Assembly (NCBI GenBank): GCA_025024175.1
Contig: QCXZ01000045.1
Location: 5,210,649 to 5,274,648, forward strand
DNA: 64,000 bases
Origin: Rhyzopertha dominica
Taxonomy: Eukaryota; Arthropoda; Insecta; Coleoptera; Bostrichidae
Direction of reading: 5' to 3'
The position numbers were made by a program, and so were the translations under genes. Shown one piece after another: positions 22,284-33,113 of the stretch. The stretch's first letter is position 1; every line of letters starts with the position of its first letter. The notes below the pieces were generated by a model, which was not told the origin of the DNA, did not search any database, and saw only the letters and a list, made by a program, of their open reading frames with translations.

Positions 22284-23249
22284 CTCTGTATTCTTCCCGA
22301 ATGAAATAAAGAGTACATAAAAATGTGTGAGACAATAATAATAATTATTATTATTACACAATGTGTGTTGGTATAAGTTTTCACAGTGGTGCAAGTGAAC
22401 CTTAAAAGATAATATTTATTATCAGTAATACAAAACACCATTTTATTAATTTACGTTAAACTTTATCTCGAATATATTAAAACGATGTTTAATTATGTTT
22501 GCATTGTGGAAAAATTAATATAGGGAGTAAAGATGTGGGTTTTCTAATTATTGCTTTTTACATAATACGTATTTAAAATGTCTTAAAATATTTTTAAGTC
22601 CGTACATTACTAACAAACGAGGTAATTTTACCAAAACAGACATGGTGTACTGATGAAAAGCATAAAAAACATTGACTGTGGATGCGTTAAACCAAAGCTT
22701 TTATACTCACGAGCTTTAATTAGTCTATTCTGAGATAGCTCTACCATCGTGCACATAATTGTTTTACAAGTATCACAACCACCTGCAAAGTTTAATATTT
22801 TTTTTGCTACAAACCCAGCAGCATAAGCTGTTGCACATTGATCAGCAAACTTACTTCCAAATTAAGTTGTTTGAGCAATTAATGATTGAATACTGACCTG
22901 ATGGGGTACAAATCAAGACTTCTCTTGTTTTTCAACAAATGTCCTTAATTTATCTAAAACATCATCTGAATAATTCTCACAGTTGGTAGAAACTGAATGA
23001 GGAAAACAAGATTATTAATTAGAAGTGATTTATAAAAAGGTATGAAAGTGTAACACGTAGGATGGGTATTTTGGGCACTATAGCTGCGAATGCAGGAAAA
23101 GAAAAATTTTACAAGGTGTTGGTTGAAACAGCCAGGAGCAAAATTTTTCAGACCAGTGGAAAGTAGCTTAGAAGATGACTTGGTAGTGAAAAAATCCAGT
23201 TTTTAAGGGAAGGCGTAATATTTTTGGGGTAGCCAGGTGTTATGAAATA

Positions 23250-23277
23250 CGAGGTGTGGCTAGAAAAAAACCGAACT
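23250..23277 (+). repeat. Left terminal inverted repeat, mariner
   Basis: CGAGGTGTGGCTAGAAAAAA..., matching the reverse complement of 24536-24563 except for C/G at one position. Confidence 0.88.
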
Positions 23278-23335
23278 GATGCTATAAAAAAATTTTATTT
23301 TCCATTATTTACAATTTGATGTTATCTCCTTCAAT

Positions 23336-24372
23336 TTACTCTCCTCCTCGGTCTACACACCGCTTCATACGAATTTTCCACTGTTCATAGCAATGCTGCA
23401 GATCATTTTCGGTAAGTCCATACATTACTTCCGTCGCTTTTTCTTTTACTGCTTCAACACTCTCAAATCTAGTTCCTTTCAAAGCTGACTTGACTTTAGG
23501 GAAAAGAAAAAAATCACAGGGGGCCAAATCAGGTGAGTAGGGTGGATGGTCTAAGATGGGAATGTTGTGATTGGCTAAAAACGTCTTCACTGACAACGCA
23601 TTGTGAGCTGGGGCATTGTCTTGGTGCAGGATCCATGTCTTGTTTTTCCACAAATCGTTCCCTTTTCTCCGTACTCGCTCACGTAGGGTAGTCAGGACGC
23701 TAATGCTGATTCACTGTTTGTCCCTCTGGTACCCAATCAATGTGTACAATCCCTTTGACATAAAAAAAAACAATCATCATTGCCTTGAATTTTGATTTTG
23801 ACATTCGTGCTTTTTTTTTGTCGTGGAGAATCAGGAGATTTCCAATGCATCGATTGGCGTTTGGTTTCGGGATCGTAAGTAAAAAACCACGATTCATCAC
23901 AAGTAATAACATTTTGTAAAAAGGTGGGATCACGTTCAATGTTTCCTAGGATGTCAGAACAAATCATTCTTCGGCGTTCCTTCNGTTCAATTGTGAGACA
24001 CTTTGGAACCATTTTTGCACACACTTTTTGCATGTTGAAACTTTCATGAAGAATCTGCCTAACACTTTCCTTGTCAATTCCTGTCAACTCAGACATTCCT
24101 CTGATTGTTAAACGGCGATCTTGTCGAACAAGTTTACCGATTGTTTCAATGTTTGCATCAGTTTTTGCTGACAATGGTCTGCCAGTGCGAGCGTCATCAC
24201 TTGGGTCTTCGCGGCTATCTTTAAATCGTTTAAACCACTCAAACACTTGTGTTCGCGATAAACAATCATCGCCGTACACTTGTTGCAACATTACAAACGT
24301 TTCACTTGCAGATTTTCCAAGTTTGAAAAGAAATTTGATGTTAACACGCTGTTCTTTCTGTACACTCAACAT
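23336..24372 (-). pseudogene. Mariner transposase (DD34D), two frameshifts
   Basis: Start at the ATG at 24372 (MLSVQKEQR). N-terminal helix-turn-helix with YGDDCLSRTQVFEWFKRF and GRPLSAKT. Catalytic residues: ITCDESWF, LHQDNAPAH and LAPCDFFLFPK, with exactly 34 residues between the second and third Asp. The HPPYSPDLAPCD signature is present. The frame breaks at an A run near 23812-23820 and again near 23700 after VNQH, where a few bases seem lost; one N falls at 23983. So the gene is inactive, although all three Asp codons survive. The family acts by cut-and-paste at TA. Confidence 0.9.
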
Positions 24373-24535
24373 TTTTCCGACGCACAGACACAACGTCAAC
24401 TATTTAGAACAGACGCCACGGGCAGACTGAGTGCAGGAGGCAGATGAAACTCGAGCAGTAGGCGGAGCAAGAGTCACGTGACAGGCCAGGCGACTTTCAG
24501 CCTTATTGCATTCGTTTCATTGTTTCACCTGTGCT

Positions 24536-24563
24536 AGTTCGGTTTTTTTCTACCCACACCTCG
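24536..24563 (+). repeat. Right terminal inverted repeat, mariner
   Basis: Ends TTTTCTACCCACACCTCG, followed by TA. Confidence 0.88.
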
Positions 24564-25400
24564 TACATAAAGTTCAGGATGGAAATGCAAGATTGTCAAA
24601 AAGAAACANGGTTACCATTAGAAGACANAGTACNAAAGAATGGTTTACCAGGAAGATATTCAAATAACCTTTAACACTATCGAACAGTCTGCCAAAAAAA
24701 AAATTGTGAAGTTGATGTGAGATCGGCACTAATTGTAGCAAAATCATGAAGTGCGGTAGAAACAGAATGGCCAAAAACTTGAGTGCAAGGTTTACCTTCA
24801 TTTTTGTTATTATGCTTGTAATAACATGCTCATCGGTTAGTTTTACAAACTTACTATAGATACCTTTCTTTTTATCCATCTCATAAAGGTGTAGGCTATG
24901 GTCCCATTTAGCAGTTTTTAATACACCATCCTGGACAAAGCTGAGCTGCTTTGTTAAGAGCCCATTTCTAACACCTTTTATTAAATGAAGGAAATAAAAA
25001 ATTGAACAATTTCTTCACCTTCAACTAAATGTATATTCAGTTTGATTCTTTAAGCATTATTCATTTGTTTGTCGTAAAAGTTCATTTATAGCAGCTTGAT
25101 TAGCAGTCCCTTCGTCACATATTGTAGCTACTACCGTAAGACCAGTTTTTCGAATTTCTTTATAAATGCTTTTATAAGCCGTACAAGCTCTGGAGAAGAT
25201 GTGCAGTATGCAATAAAAACAAATCAATAGGAATTTTACATTTTTCCATAGCCCGTTTACAAGAAATACTAAAGCATGGTCTGCAAAACGCATATGCCTG
25301 TAGCATTCGGCGTAATCAATAAANCCATCTATAGAATCATATGTGGTGTTATATACGAAGCCAGGTGTCAAATGAATTTCATCAAACATTAAAATGCAGT

Positions 25401-25985
25401 TTGTTTAAACTTTAAAAAATCTGGCCATTTTTGTTACTGTCGTACGTAAATGTTCAAAAAGTATATAATTTACAATAGGGTATATTGTACAAAATTATTT
25501 AGAAATAATAAAAGAAGATTTTTTAAACATTATGGCAAAAAGTACCTTGAACGGAACTTAAATTAAACACATATAAAACACTATAAAGCTACTTCAAACA
25601 CAAACTTATAACAAATATTACACTATACATGATTAAACAAAATAGAATTGTGCATTTTTGTAGAATGGTTGCGCGTTCTACAATAAGCTTTTACTCGTAA
25701 GTGTATATATCGTTTCACAATGTGTTCTATTAGTTCAATTTCGTGTTAAATCTCGCAAGTTGATGCACTGGTGCAAACAAAGTTTTTAGTTTCCTAATGG
25801 CCCATTTAAACTGCAACATATTCGGATTATTGTGCCATTCGGATACACGAACAGAAAAAGTTTAATATGGTCCTGTGAATACTATTTTTCCGTCCTGCAT
25901 AGAAAGCATTCAACGAGTTTTTCAAATCTTAAAATGTCAATAACAAATCCCAACACAAACGATTTCCGCGAATGAAAAAGTATAT
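25401..25985. other. Unassigned, with a repeat shared with 28630-28715
   Basis: The segment about 25831-25920 shares blocks such as CATTCGGATA and CTGCATAGAAAGCATTCA with 28630-28715 in the same orientation, so both derive from one repeated sequence. At 28.6 kb the block adjoins a RING-finger remnant. No other feature seen. Confidence 0.4.
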
Positions 25986-25986
25986 G

Positions 25987-26600
25987 GGTCCGGCAGAAGT
26001 CAGTTAACCAGTTTCATATAAAAAAATAGTTTATTGATTGTTAATCAAGATACAAAAGTAATGATGGTTTAAATGTTACATTTTGTGTTTAAACTGCGTA
26101 CCACCTTCATGAATGCATATATGACACCGCTTATTTACAATAGAACAGGTTTCCAGATTCCTCTTCAACTCTTGTTTTCAAATGTGCAGAGCACAAAATT
26201 TTTCCTCTTCTTGTTCACACTCGGCATTCAGATATTAACCAATTTGTAGTCCGAACTGGGGTGAGGCACTATTTTGTTGGAAATGTGGAATACCTTCTAA
26301 TTCTGGATTATTGTTAAGTTAGTCCTTTAAATCCATAACCAGTTCCAGATAATTTTCTGAATTTACGGTATCCTCAAAAAAAAAATACGGACCAAGGAGG
26401 CCACCGACGTGAAGGAAGATTCAACTCTTGGACAATGGTTTCATTGGATCAACCAGTTCGGGCAAAAGACAATGGACATAAAATCTGTGAAGTTTTGGAA
26501 GCATTTTTTCCCACTTCAAAAATGATTATTCCTAACTATCCATTGGGTTTTTAAGGGGTAATGGCTACCCAACCAGACGCCGTAACATACGATTCTTTTT
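25987..26600 (-). pseudogene. Tc1/mariner-superfamily transposase scrap
   Basis: Conceptual minus-strand frames at 26230-26430 read GGLLGPYFFFEDTVNSENYL and EGIPHFQQNSASP. This matches the block around the second catalytic Asp of a group of insect Tc1/mariner-like transposases (…GPYFFEDTVN…PHFQQDGAPPH…), with the Asp apparently changed to Asn. Stops and shifts are numerous. A possible terminus GGGTCCGGCAGAAGTCAGTT lies near 25986. Confidence 0.5.
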
Positions 26601-27060
26601 TTTGCAATATGTAATTGCCCTTGGATTTTGTAGCACCAGTCATGGTTTTCATTTATTTTTGAAAGGGACTGTTTCCTCAAATGACATTTTATTCTGAAAT
26701 GCCGAATATGAACATTTTATTTCCACCAGTGAATTTGTTTCTGGAATAAATCCATCTAGTGAAGCTCCTAAGAAATTCCATTCTTTATTCACAAAAAGGC
26801 CGCAAATTTTTGAAATCTTGCAACTGCTTTATCGTGATGGCAGGTATAGTTGCAGCATTCATTTTGAAAATATTTCCATTACGGCGCTCCTCTAGCCACT
26901 TTTCCACAACCAGCTTGCAGTTGTTGCTTCCTGGAGTTGGATTCTTTCGGAATCGGTTTTTCTAAACCTTTAAAAAATTTTTTTCTTTGAAAACTTCAGG
27001 TTGCTTACCCGATTTAGCAGTTGTCTGCGTAATCTTTTGAGTCAGGTTTTAGTATTTGTG
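26600..27060. other. Interval without recognised genes
   Basis: A plus-strand frame at 26759-26965 has no motif and lies antisense to likely decayed transposase sequence. Confidence 0.35.
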
Positions 27061-27065
27061 CTTTC

Positions 27066-27891
27066 TTAACCCTTTTTATTTGCTGCCCAATTTTGTAAGG
27101 TTTTTTGGCGTCTACGTGATTCCATCTTTTTCAACAACATATTTTGGCTTCTCTTTATAATTTTATTTAAAAATGTATGGGGTGTTTTGGTGTTGAATGA
27201 GACCACTGCTGCCATACATCTAGTTTCATATAAATTACATAATGCATAATTGATTCGTTTTCCTCCAATAAATTTGGCAACGATGGAATTGAATCTTTCA
27301 ACAACATTATTGTCAACATCGTGCAATAAATTTCTCGAATGATTGGCTTCAGGAAACAAATTCTATGAATTTGTCTCTGATTTTTGTGCACAAAAATATT
27401 TTGCGCAATCTTTATGTTTGTCGAAAACATGTTTTGCACAATTTAAAATGTCTCCCCAATCTGCTGCATGCCGCAATCTTATCCAGGTAATTCGAATCTT
27501 TTTCTGTAAGTTATGACTCCTGTAATTCCTACAATTATAATTACACGTACATAAACATATTAAAATGAAGTTACAAATTTTACTTGTACACAGACGCATT
27601 ATTTTGCCTTCTAAAAGTTTCCTGTTTTGGATTGGAAACCTTTTATCGCCACCCATGCTTTTCAATTTGCCTCGAAAATTGCGCAAAAGGTGGACGCGCC
27701 TCAATAATTTTCTTGTTTGTACTACTGTGTCCGTCGCCAATTAATCTATTATATTTTATATTGTACATCTCCACACTGCTTTTAAATCCTTGCAAAATAA
27801 TTTCTGCTTCCATACTTCCGGAACTACCGACATGATTTTTTGTACAAACATGGTCGGTGGGCAAACCGTCCTTTTTGCGAGGACAAATCAT
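27066..27891 (-). pseudogene. Mutator-like-domain protein remnant
   Basis: Three minus-strand frames are collinear. First, 27643-27891 has NHVGSSGSMEAEIILQGF and YNRLIGDGHSS. Second, 27363-27740 has RRVHLLRNFRGKLKSMGG. Third, 27066-27359 has LLHDVDNNVVERFNSIVAKF and GGKRINYALCN. They match a family found in aphids and other insects usually labelled Mutator-like domain protein (…NW.GSS..ME…IGDGDSSVY…N..VE..NS…K..GGKR.N…). Several frame breaks make it a pseudogene. Full proteins of this family sometimes also carry a YqaJ domain; none is seen here. Confidence 0.6.
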
Positions 27892-28001
27892 ACAAAATTT
27901 GTTTTTGGTTCCTAGGTAATGCTTATTTCCTATATGTTCTATTTATGTTGCATACTTTACCCGCATTTTTGGTTTATTTGATATATTAATGTGCACGTCA
28001 G

Positions 28002-28560
28002 TCAAACGTGCACAAATTTTGCTTCCAGGACTTGTTCTGTTAAGCCTAAACAAATAACAAATGTCATCTCATTTAGCAGTTTTACCTTCAAAGTGCATGT
28101 TTTTTTTGTCATGAAATTATTTCGAAAACACTTGAGAAGATAAGGTGCATCAAACACATGAAATATTTTATCACCCACTTTGTAAATAAAATTGCTGTTA
28201 AAGCTAGACTCTTGGCTGAGCATAGGCATAGCGGACAAAATTTAGTTTTTTTCCTGGACAGCTGTTACAATTTGAGTGACCAAGCTATTATTTATACTAT
28301 TTAACAAAAAATCCACCTCTTATTAATGCCGCGAATCATAAATACTAAAGCATCATTGGCTACATGCTTGGTTTCGCGCTCCCAACAATCTTCTATACCT
28401 TCAACACATCTTTGTCTCATGTTCATACACATATTTGGTAGAAGTGAAGTTTCGGCAAACAAGTATGCAATATCTGTCCATGCTATTAATTTTTTCAGCA
28501 ATATGGCAAAACAGCTGGCCATTGATCCCTACCTCAACTGCAACGTCATTTAAAGTACAC
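28002..28560 (-). pseudogene. P-like transposase fragment
   Basis: Frame 28301-28522 has KHVANDALVFMIRGINKRW, and 28002-28238 has KIFHVFDAPYLLKCFRNNFM. These correspond to consecutive blocks of P/THAP9 transposases (…A..ALVFM.RG....W…, then …I.H.FD.PHLLK..RNN…). The two lie in order on the minus strand but in different frames. It is a further diverged P-like copy. Confidence 0.6.
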
Positions 28561-28599
28561 TGGAGTGTTCGCTTGCTTGGCATTTTTAACATGCCACGT

Positions 28600-29170
28600 A
28601 ACTTCTACATTATTAATTACGAAAAATAAATAACACATTCGGATATTGTTCCATATGGATATACGAAAAGGAAAAGTTGAATATCGTCCTGCATAGAAAG
28701 CATTCAGCGAGTTTTTGCCCGCGAAGGCAAACCACGTACATCTGCAGAAAAAATAGTTAATCTTATATGAAAGAGAATATGTACGCAAAATATGTATATT
28801 GATAAAGTTTTACCTGTATTAGGTATCCTCGAGATGTCCTGATCTGCATTCGGTTTAAGTTGTGCCAGATCATTCTCATCAGCAATAATTAATAACTCGG
28901 TAGAGCTTGAAGCGTTGCTTCCATCAGCGATTACCTTGTTCACTCGAACATTTGCAGAAACGAATTGTCTCCGTAAATCTCTGATAGCTTGCAGATCAGG
29001 CATTGGAATAGTACAATCTGCTATCGATATTCTGCAAAACGGGCACTACCGTCTGGGAGATCGTTCAGCGCATGATAGGCATATTACGTGCCCGTTCATG
29101 GAGTCTAAACATATCAAGCATTGAAAGAACTCCAGTAACTCCATGAGGAGAATGCCGAAGTTTGTAAGAA
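28600..29170 (-). pseudogene. RING-finger (sina-like?) gene remnant
   Basis: The minus strand from about 29140 reads FFQCLICLDSM, NGHVICLSC and, after an in-frame TAG, CPFCRISIADCT. This is a RING-type C..C...H.C..C...CP.C pattern with part of the middle deleted. A 58-codon open segment follows (28830-29003), then a GT..AG intron-like gap (about 28742-28813) and VRGLPSRAKTR before another stop. Spacing and GHVIC..C recall sina-type E3 ligases, but the C-terminal substrate-binding domain is not recognisable. Inactive. Confidence 0.45.
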
Positions 29171-29179
29171 ATAATAATA

Positions 29180-29720
29180 TTGTTAACTTAAAGGGGCGAA
29201 ATCAATATACTTACAATAACCGTTGTCGATCTATGTCTCCTAACTTTTGTCCTATAAGCACTACCAGGACTCTAGACGATTTTTTTTCGAAGAACTGGTG
29301 TACAAACCTGTAACGCTTAGGATTTTATGCTTTTTCCACCACTCCTCGAAAATACTGCTTTAGGGGGTTGTTTTTCACAAAAACGATACCGTAAAACCGG
29401 ATTACTTTGGCAGATTATTGGACTTTTTTCGTGTATCTCGAAAGTATTTTTGAATTCCACCAATTTGAGCTAGCCATCGTAAGAAATGGGATTATTAGGC
29501 CTAGCAATGTGCCAAGAATCACATCAAAAAACTGATCAGAAATATTTTTTAAAATTTTTTATTTGCTGTCAAAGTAACCCGATTATTGTGCCTAAGAAAA
29601 CCGCAAATAACGTCTTCTTTGGCACGTAATATGCAAAAGATCTTGGGGATTCAGTATTGTCATTATTTTTGAAAAAATTTAGCTCATTGTGGGTTAAAAT
29701 GAGCTGCAAAGATTGAAATA
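29180..29720. other. Interval without recognised genes
   Basis: No frame with a motif and no inverted repeat recognised. It ends at the TA target of the DD37D element. Confidence 0.45.
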
Positions 29721-29722
29721 TA

Positions 29723-29747
29723 CGGGGTGCGGCAAAAAAAACGTTAC
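29723..29747 (+). repeat. Left terminal inverted repeat, DD37D element
   Basis: CGGGGTGCGGCAAAAAAAAC followed by GTTAC. The right end differs at the second base. Confidence 0.88.
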
Positions 29748-29838
29748 TCATATTTTTACGTACAACTTTATTAAAGAAAACAAATTAACAAATGTAATGA
29801 TACTAAAACAATAACATGAGTTTTTTTAAGGAGTTTAT

Positions 29839-30855
29839 TCATCCAGGTTCGAAGTGGCTTCCCTTTCCGGCGATACACAGCGCCAGACGTGACTTGAAAT
29901 TTTCGGCGATGGGCCGCAGGTCTTCCGGCGACAATCGGTCCCATTCTCGGAGCAGTGACCGTTTCAGCGACTCCAAAGTTTTGTGGCGTGTAGCGCAGGC
30001 CCTGGCCTTCAAAATGGACCACACGCTGTAGTCCATCGGATTGAGATCCGGCGAATAGGGCGGCCATTCCGTTGATGTGATGAAATCGGGAAAATGAGCC
30101 TTGCGCCAGTTCTGCGTCGTTTTTGCCCTATGAGCCGGAGCGGAGTCCTGCTGGAACGTCCAATTCGCATTGCCGAAATGCTGCTGGGCCCACGGAAGTA
30201 CGACCGACTCAAGGATGTCACGGCGGTAGACCTCTTGGTTGATCTTGACCCCCTGTTCCACGAAAACAAGGGGGGTCTTACCGCTGGCACAAATTCCGCC
30301 CCAAACCATCACCGAAGCGGGATTTTGGCGGTGTTCGATGATGGCCGACGTGCCGGGAGCCTCAGCAGACCAGATCCTATCGTTTTGATGGTTGTGGGCC
30401 TGCTCGACAGTGAACAGCTTCTCATCTGTGAAGAGGATGCGCTCCCATCGCTGACCAGCGGCCCGACGCTTGAGCTGACGACATCTCTCGAGCCGTATGC
30501 GCTTGTTGTCATCAGTAAGGAGCTGAACTTTTTGCAGCTTGTACGGCTTGAGGTTGAGTTCGTCTTTGGCTATTCGGCGGACTGAGCGATCGCTGATGCC
30601 AGTCTCTCGAGCGATTTTCCTCAGAGAGACCCTAGGATTTCGCTGGACCCGCTTCTTGATGAGCTGCCGGTTGAAGGACGTGTTGGCGGTGCGTTTTCTG
30701 CCACTTCCTGGACGCCTGCCATCGTGACCAAGTTCCTCGAATCGCCTAACTGTACGGGAAACCATCATCTTTGAGACACCGAGCAAACGCGCAATTTCAC
30801 ATTGACGTTTTTTTTGACGAAACAGCTCCACAATTGCACTGCGTTTGTTTGACAT
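29839..30855 (-). CDS. DD37D Tc1/mariner-type transposase
   Basis: Start at the ATG at 30855 (MSNKRSAIVELFRQ) gives 338 aa; an earlier in-frame ATG at 30939 would add 28 hydrophobic residues that do not belong to the family. Residues 1-110 form paired helix-turn-helix domains (IARLLGVSKMMVSRTVRRFE; SLRKIARETGISDRSVRRI) with RPGSGRKRT between. Catalytic residues: LFTDEKLF, WTFQQDSAPAH and LNPMDYSVW, with 37 residues between the second and third Asp. WPPYSPDLNP is intact. No stop or shift. It cuts and pastes the element at TA dinucleotides. Neighbouring mariner at 23250 is DD34D and unrelated in detail. Confidence 0.93.
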   Translation of the reverse strand: MSNKRSAIVELFRQKKRQCEIARLLGVSKMMVSRTVRRFEELGHDGRRPGSGRKRTANTSFNRQLIKKRVQRNPRVSLRKIARETGISDRSVRRIAKDELNLKPYKLQKVQLLTDDNKRIRLERCRQLKRRAAGQRWERILFTDEKLFTVEQAHNHQNDRIWSAEAPGTSAIIEHRQNPASVMVWGGICASGKTPLVFVEQGVKINQEVYRRDILESVVLPWAQQHFGNANWTFQQDSAPAHRAKTTQNWRKAHFPDFITSTEWPPYSPDLNPMDYSVWSILKARACATRHKTLESLKRSLLREWDRLSPEDLRPIAENFKSRLALCIAGKGSHFEPG

Positions 30856-30990
30856 CCTAGAGACAAAGCAAAATGAGTTAGCACAAAGTTGAAACTTAAC
30901 ATAGTGGTACATAAAAACATGGAGAATCAGATAAAACAAAAATTAATTTAGTACAATACAATATTTTCGTGTTAGAACACATTAAACTTT

Positions 30991-31015
30991 GTAACGTTTT
31001 TTTTGCCGCACCCTG
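30991..31015 (+). repeat. Right terminal inverted repeat, DD37D element
   Basis: GTAACGTTTTTTTTGCCGCA followed by CCCTG, then TA. Confidence 0.88.
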
Positions 31016-31279
31016 TAATTTATTATTGTATAACAGTCGCAACACTACAATTTTTTTCAAAAAATAAATATCCACACTGATATATAACATTCGTATATAG
31101 ATTAAACGTTGTAGGAAGAGGAACATTTTCTGTGGCGCGTTCTTTGCACGTTACACACACAAAAAAACGGATCTTAGCTTTCGTTGTTGCAAAACCCACA
31201 TATCCAGCGTTGACATTGCACATAACAAATTCACTCAGGACCTTTGTAGACTTTCCATTTTATGTTGCATTCGTCACAC

Positions 31280-31670
31280 ATATTAATTAGCATTCCTCCT
31301 TGTTCTCTTCTGAGGTTTTTGTGCTTGATGGGTCTGGAACAGGATCATCTGGTTGAGCAGCTGATGTGGAGGGCCGAGGATCATCAGCACCTGAAACAGG
31401 CTCACTTGGACCAGACTCACTTCTAAGTTGCTTTCCAGCTTCAATCCTTTTTCCTCTCTTGCGAGGTGTGCGGACTTCGTCTGTACCACGCATTTCACGG
31501 AGGATGCTCACGAAGCTGTCACTTATTTGAGTTGCAGACGAATTAGGGGAATTCTCATTCTCGTCGAGAACGCCTGGAATTTTTTTTAAAACTTCTCGAG
31601 GTTCGAACGGACTTTAACCGGTTTCGCGAAATCCATATGCTAAGGTTTTAGAAATGTTTAGACTTAAGTC
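31280..31670 (-). pseudogene. Pogo/Jerky-type (DDE_1) transposase C-terminus
   Basis: The minus strand reads KTLAYGFRETG, a stop, SPFEPREVLKKIPGVLDEN and ISDSFVSILREMRG, then a basic, proline/serine-rich tail with TPRKRGKRIEAGK. The …GFR.TG..PF.P…VL..IPG… pattern is the end of DDE_1 proteins of the pogo/Tigger/Jerky type. One in-frame stop is visible, and the catalytic domain is absent. Downstream cysteine pairs (31200-31290) might be a PHD-like tail but are shifted. Confidence 0.55.
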
Positions 31671-32228
31671 CATTCCACAGCCGCTTGAGAAGATTGGTGA
31701 AGTATTCTTGTGGGATACTCGTTTTACTACGAGATTCTCTGCTCCAGTTATCTAATTGATTATTTAGTTGAACCTTAAATGGAACGTTGTAGTGGAAATC
31801 AATTGTGATGACACATTGGTTATTTGATGAATGAATGTTAATGCTTAGTCATTTTTTGGTTAGTCGATTAAATAATGAAGTTTTAAGTGTTATATGATGA
31901 GCAAATCGACTTTGGTACTGGATGTAATTAAAAAATGAATAGAGGGTATATAAAAGGTTTTTTCTTTGTAGTTCTTTAGAAAAATATACAAATAGGTGCG
32001 GGATATTTTCATATATATTTAGAAGTAACTATATATCTAAGAGCCTATAAATACAAACTATAATAATAACAAATGACTTAATAGTAAGGTGGGTATTGAA
32101 TTATAAAAATAGTGTTGGCGAAGTATGTGAATATGGACGGGCGATTGCAGAGGGTGGAGGGTTTTCATGCTGATCGAAAAAAATTCCATTGTTCGGCGGC
32201 TGAGGATATTGGAGAGCGGCTGCAGGTG
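31671..32228. other. Interval without recognised genes
   Basis: AT-rich, no motif-bearing frame and no inverted repeat recognised. Confidence 0.45.
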
Positions 32229-32507
32229 TTAATTAAAGACATTATGACGAGGCTGTTCCTTTAGAGGCTGTGGGGGCGGTGGGAGCTGCGGTGATCTTGG
32301 TCTCATCGCTGCTGGTCGGACATACGGATGATACCGATGTCCCTGTTGCATTGGTGATAACGGAGGCGCCGGTATTTGCGGATATCGTGGTCGGAGTGGT
32401 GGTGAGTCAAATCGTAGTTCCCGTTCTTCTATCTTAATCAGCGGTTCCAGAACTCCCGCTATCCTAAATAGCTCCGCTCCCACTTCTAACCCCAAGAAGG
32501 AAAACAT
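32229..32507 (-). CDS. Proline-rich ORF of unknown nature
   Basis: 92 codons with PPLRPRYPQIPAPPLSP and PQLPPPPQPLKEQP. GC content is higher than the flanks. The frame is preceded on the minus strand by a poly-A/T stretch and has no recognisable domain. It could be a gag-type or low-complexity segment of a retroelement (a gag scrap lies at 33114-33407 on the same strand) or chance. Real coding status is uncertain. Confidence 0.25.
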   Translation of the reverse strand: MFSFLGLEVGAELFRIAGVLEPLIKIEERELRFDSPPLRPRYPQIPAPPLSPMQQGHRYHPYVRPAAMRPRSPQLPPPPQPLKEQPRHNVFN

Positions 32508-32509
32508 TT

Positions 32510-33110
32510 TTTCATTAATAGTAATTAATAAGTTTTAATTATTGTTTAATTAGTTACCTGCGTAATAAGCGTTGTTACGTTCCTCTTCCAGAACTTATAA
32601 AAAAGAAAAAACAGAAAATTAAATATATGCTTAAGTTTAAGTAGTCATTATTTGCATTTATCAGCCTGTGTTCTACTCCCATGAGTTCCCATGTTCAATG
32701 TATGCCTCAGTTCCTCTTTTTTAAGAGGGAATTTGTAATTAGAATTAAATTCAAAAGTCTCTAAGAGTAGCCGTATTTCGCCTGTTTGGCGTTGCCCGTC
32801 TTCAACGTGGACTTACCCACTGCGGCGTTCGACCCTTCTTGGGTGGACGGTCCCGCTGTTGCCCGCGAATGCAACGATCTGCAGAAAAATATAAGAAAAA
32901 ATAGTTAATTTTATTGTTCGTTTTGTTTTTGTTGTTACTACTTCTTTTGGCTAACTTAAATTATGAATTACACATTTATTTTTTGGGTCTCCATTGCGTC
33001 CTGGATTGTGATCCATGTTCTTGGCTTGTGATTTGGACTGTTCAATTATGGACGCTAGTATTATCGTTTTATCCAAGTCTTTGTCTTCTTCTTGGAGTAG
33101 CCTCTGGCGA
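32510..33110. other. Interval without recognised genes
   Basis: Nothing recognised beyond short frames without motifs. Confidence 0.4.
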
Positions 33111-33113
33111 ATT

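Larger units (their letters stand above)
23250..24563 (-). mobile_element. Mariner element, full length, decayed transposase
   Basis: 1314 bp bounded by about 30-bp inverted repeats (CGAGGTGTGGCTAGAAAAAA at the left; right end the reverse complement with one mismatch) and by a TA duplication (23248-23249, 24564-24565). Length, ends and TA target fit mariner. It interrupts the P-like pseudogene, so it is the younger of the two. Confidence 0.9.
22650..25400 (-). pseudogene. Decayed P-like transposase gene, split by a mariner
   Basis: At 25057-25389 the frame reads LMFDEIHLTPGF, FADHALVFLVNGLWKN and VVATICDEGTANQ, matching the first and second catalytic Asp blocks of P/THAP9-type transposases. 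At 24574-24879 the frame KLTDEHVI and KMKVNLALKF matches the middle region. At about 22690-22860 the minus strand reads AYAAGFVAKKI followed by C..C, the C-terminal block. The order is collinear on the minus strand with a 1.3-kb mariner (23250-24563) between the middle and C-terminal parts. Frameshifts and Ns are frequent. It is a different lineage from the intact element at 6784-10057. Confidence 0.65.
29723..31015 (-). mobile_element. Tc1/mariner DD37D element, apparently intact
   Basis: 1293 bp with about 25-bp inverted ends (left GGGGTGCGGCAAAAAAAACG after one C; right the reverse complement with one mismatch) and TA on each side (29721-29722, 31016-31017). It carries one uninterrupted transposase gene. 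GC content of the coding part is clearly higher than the surroundings. A second, damaged copy starts at 63197. High integrity suggests recent insertion and possible horizontal origin; both are inference. Confidence 0.92.

Noticed and set aside
21627..22441. 145-codon and 87-codon frames as a duplicated gene
   Set aside because: They only reflect the 377-bp tandem repeat; the shared part has no domain, and the upstream part is low complexity.
30094..30585. Plus-strand 163-codon frame in the DD37D element
   Set aside because: Antisense to the intact transposase; arises from its GC-rich codons.
31283..31498. Alternative frame over the pogo C-terminus
   Set aside because: The other frame (31287-31511) matches DDE_1 tails and continues upstream; this one is a shadow.
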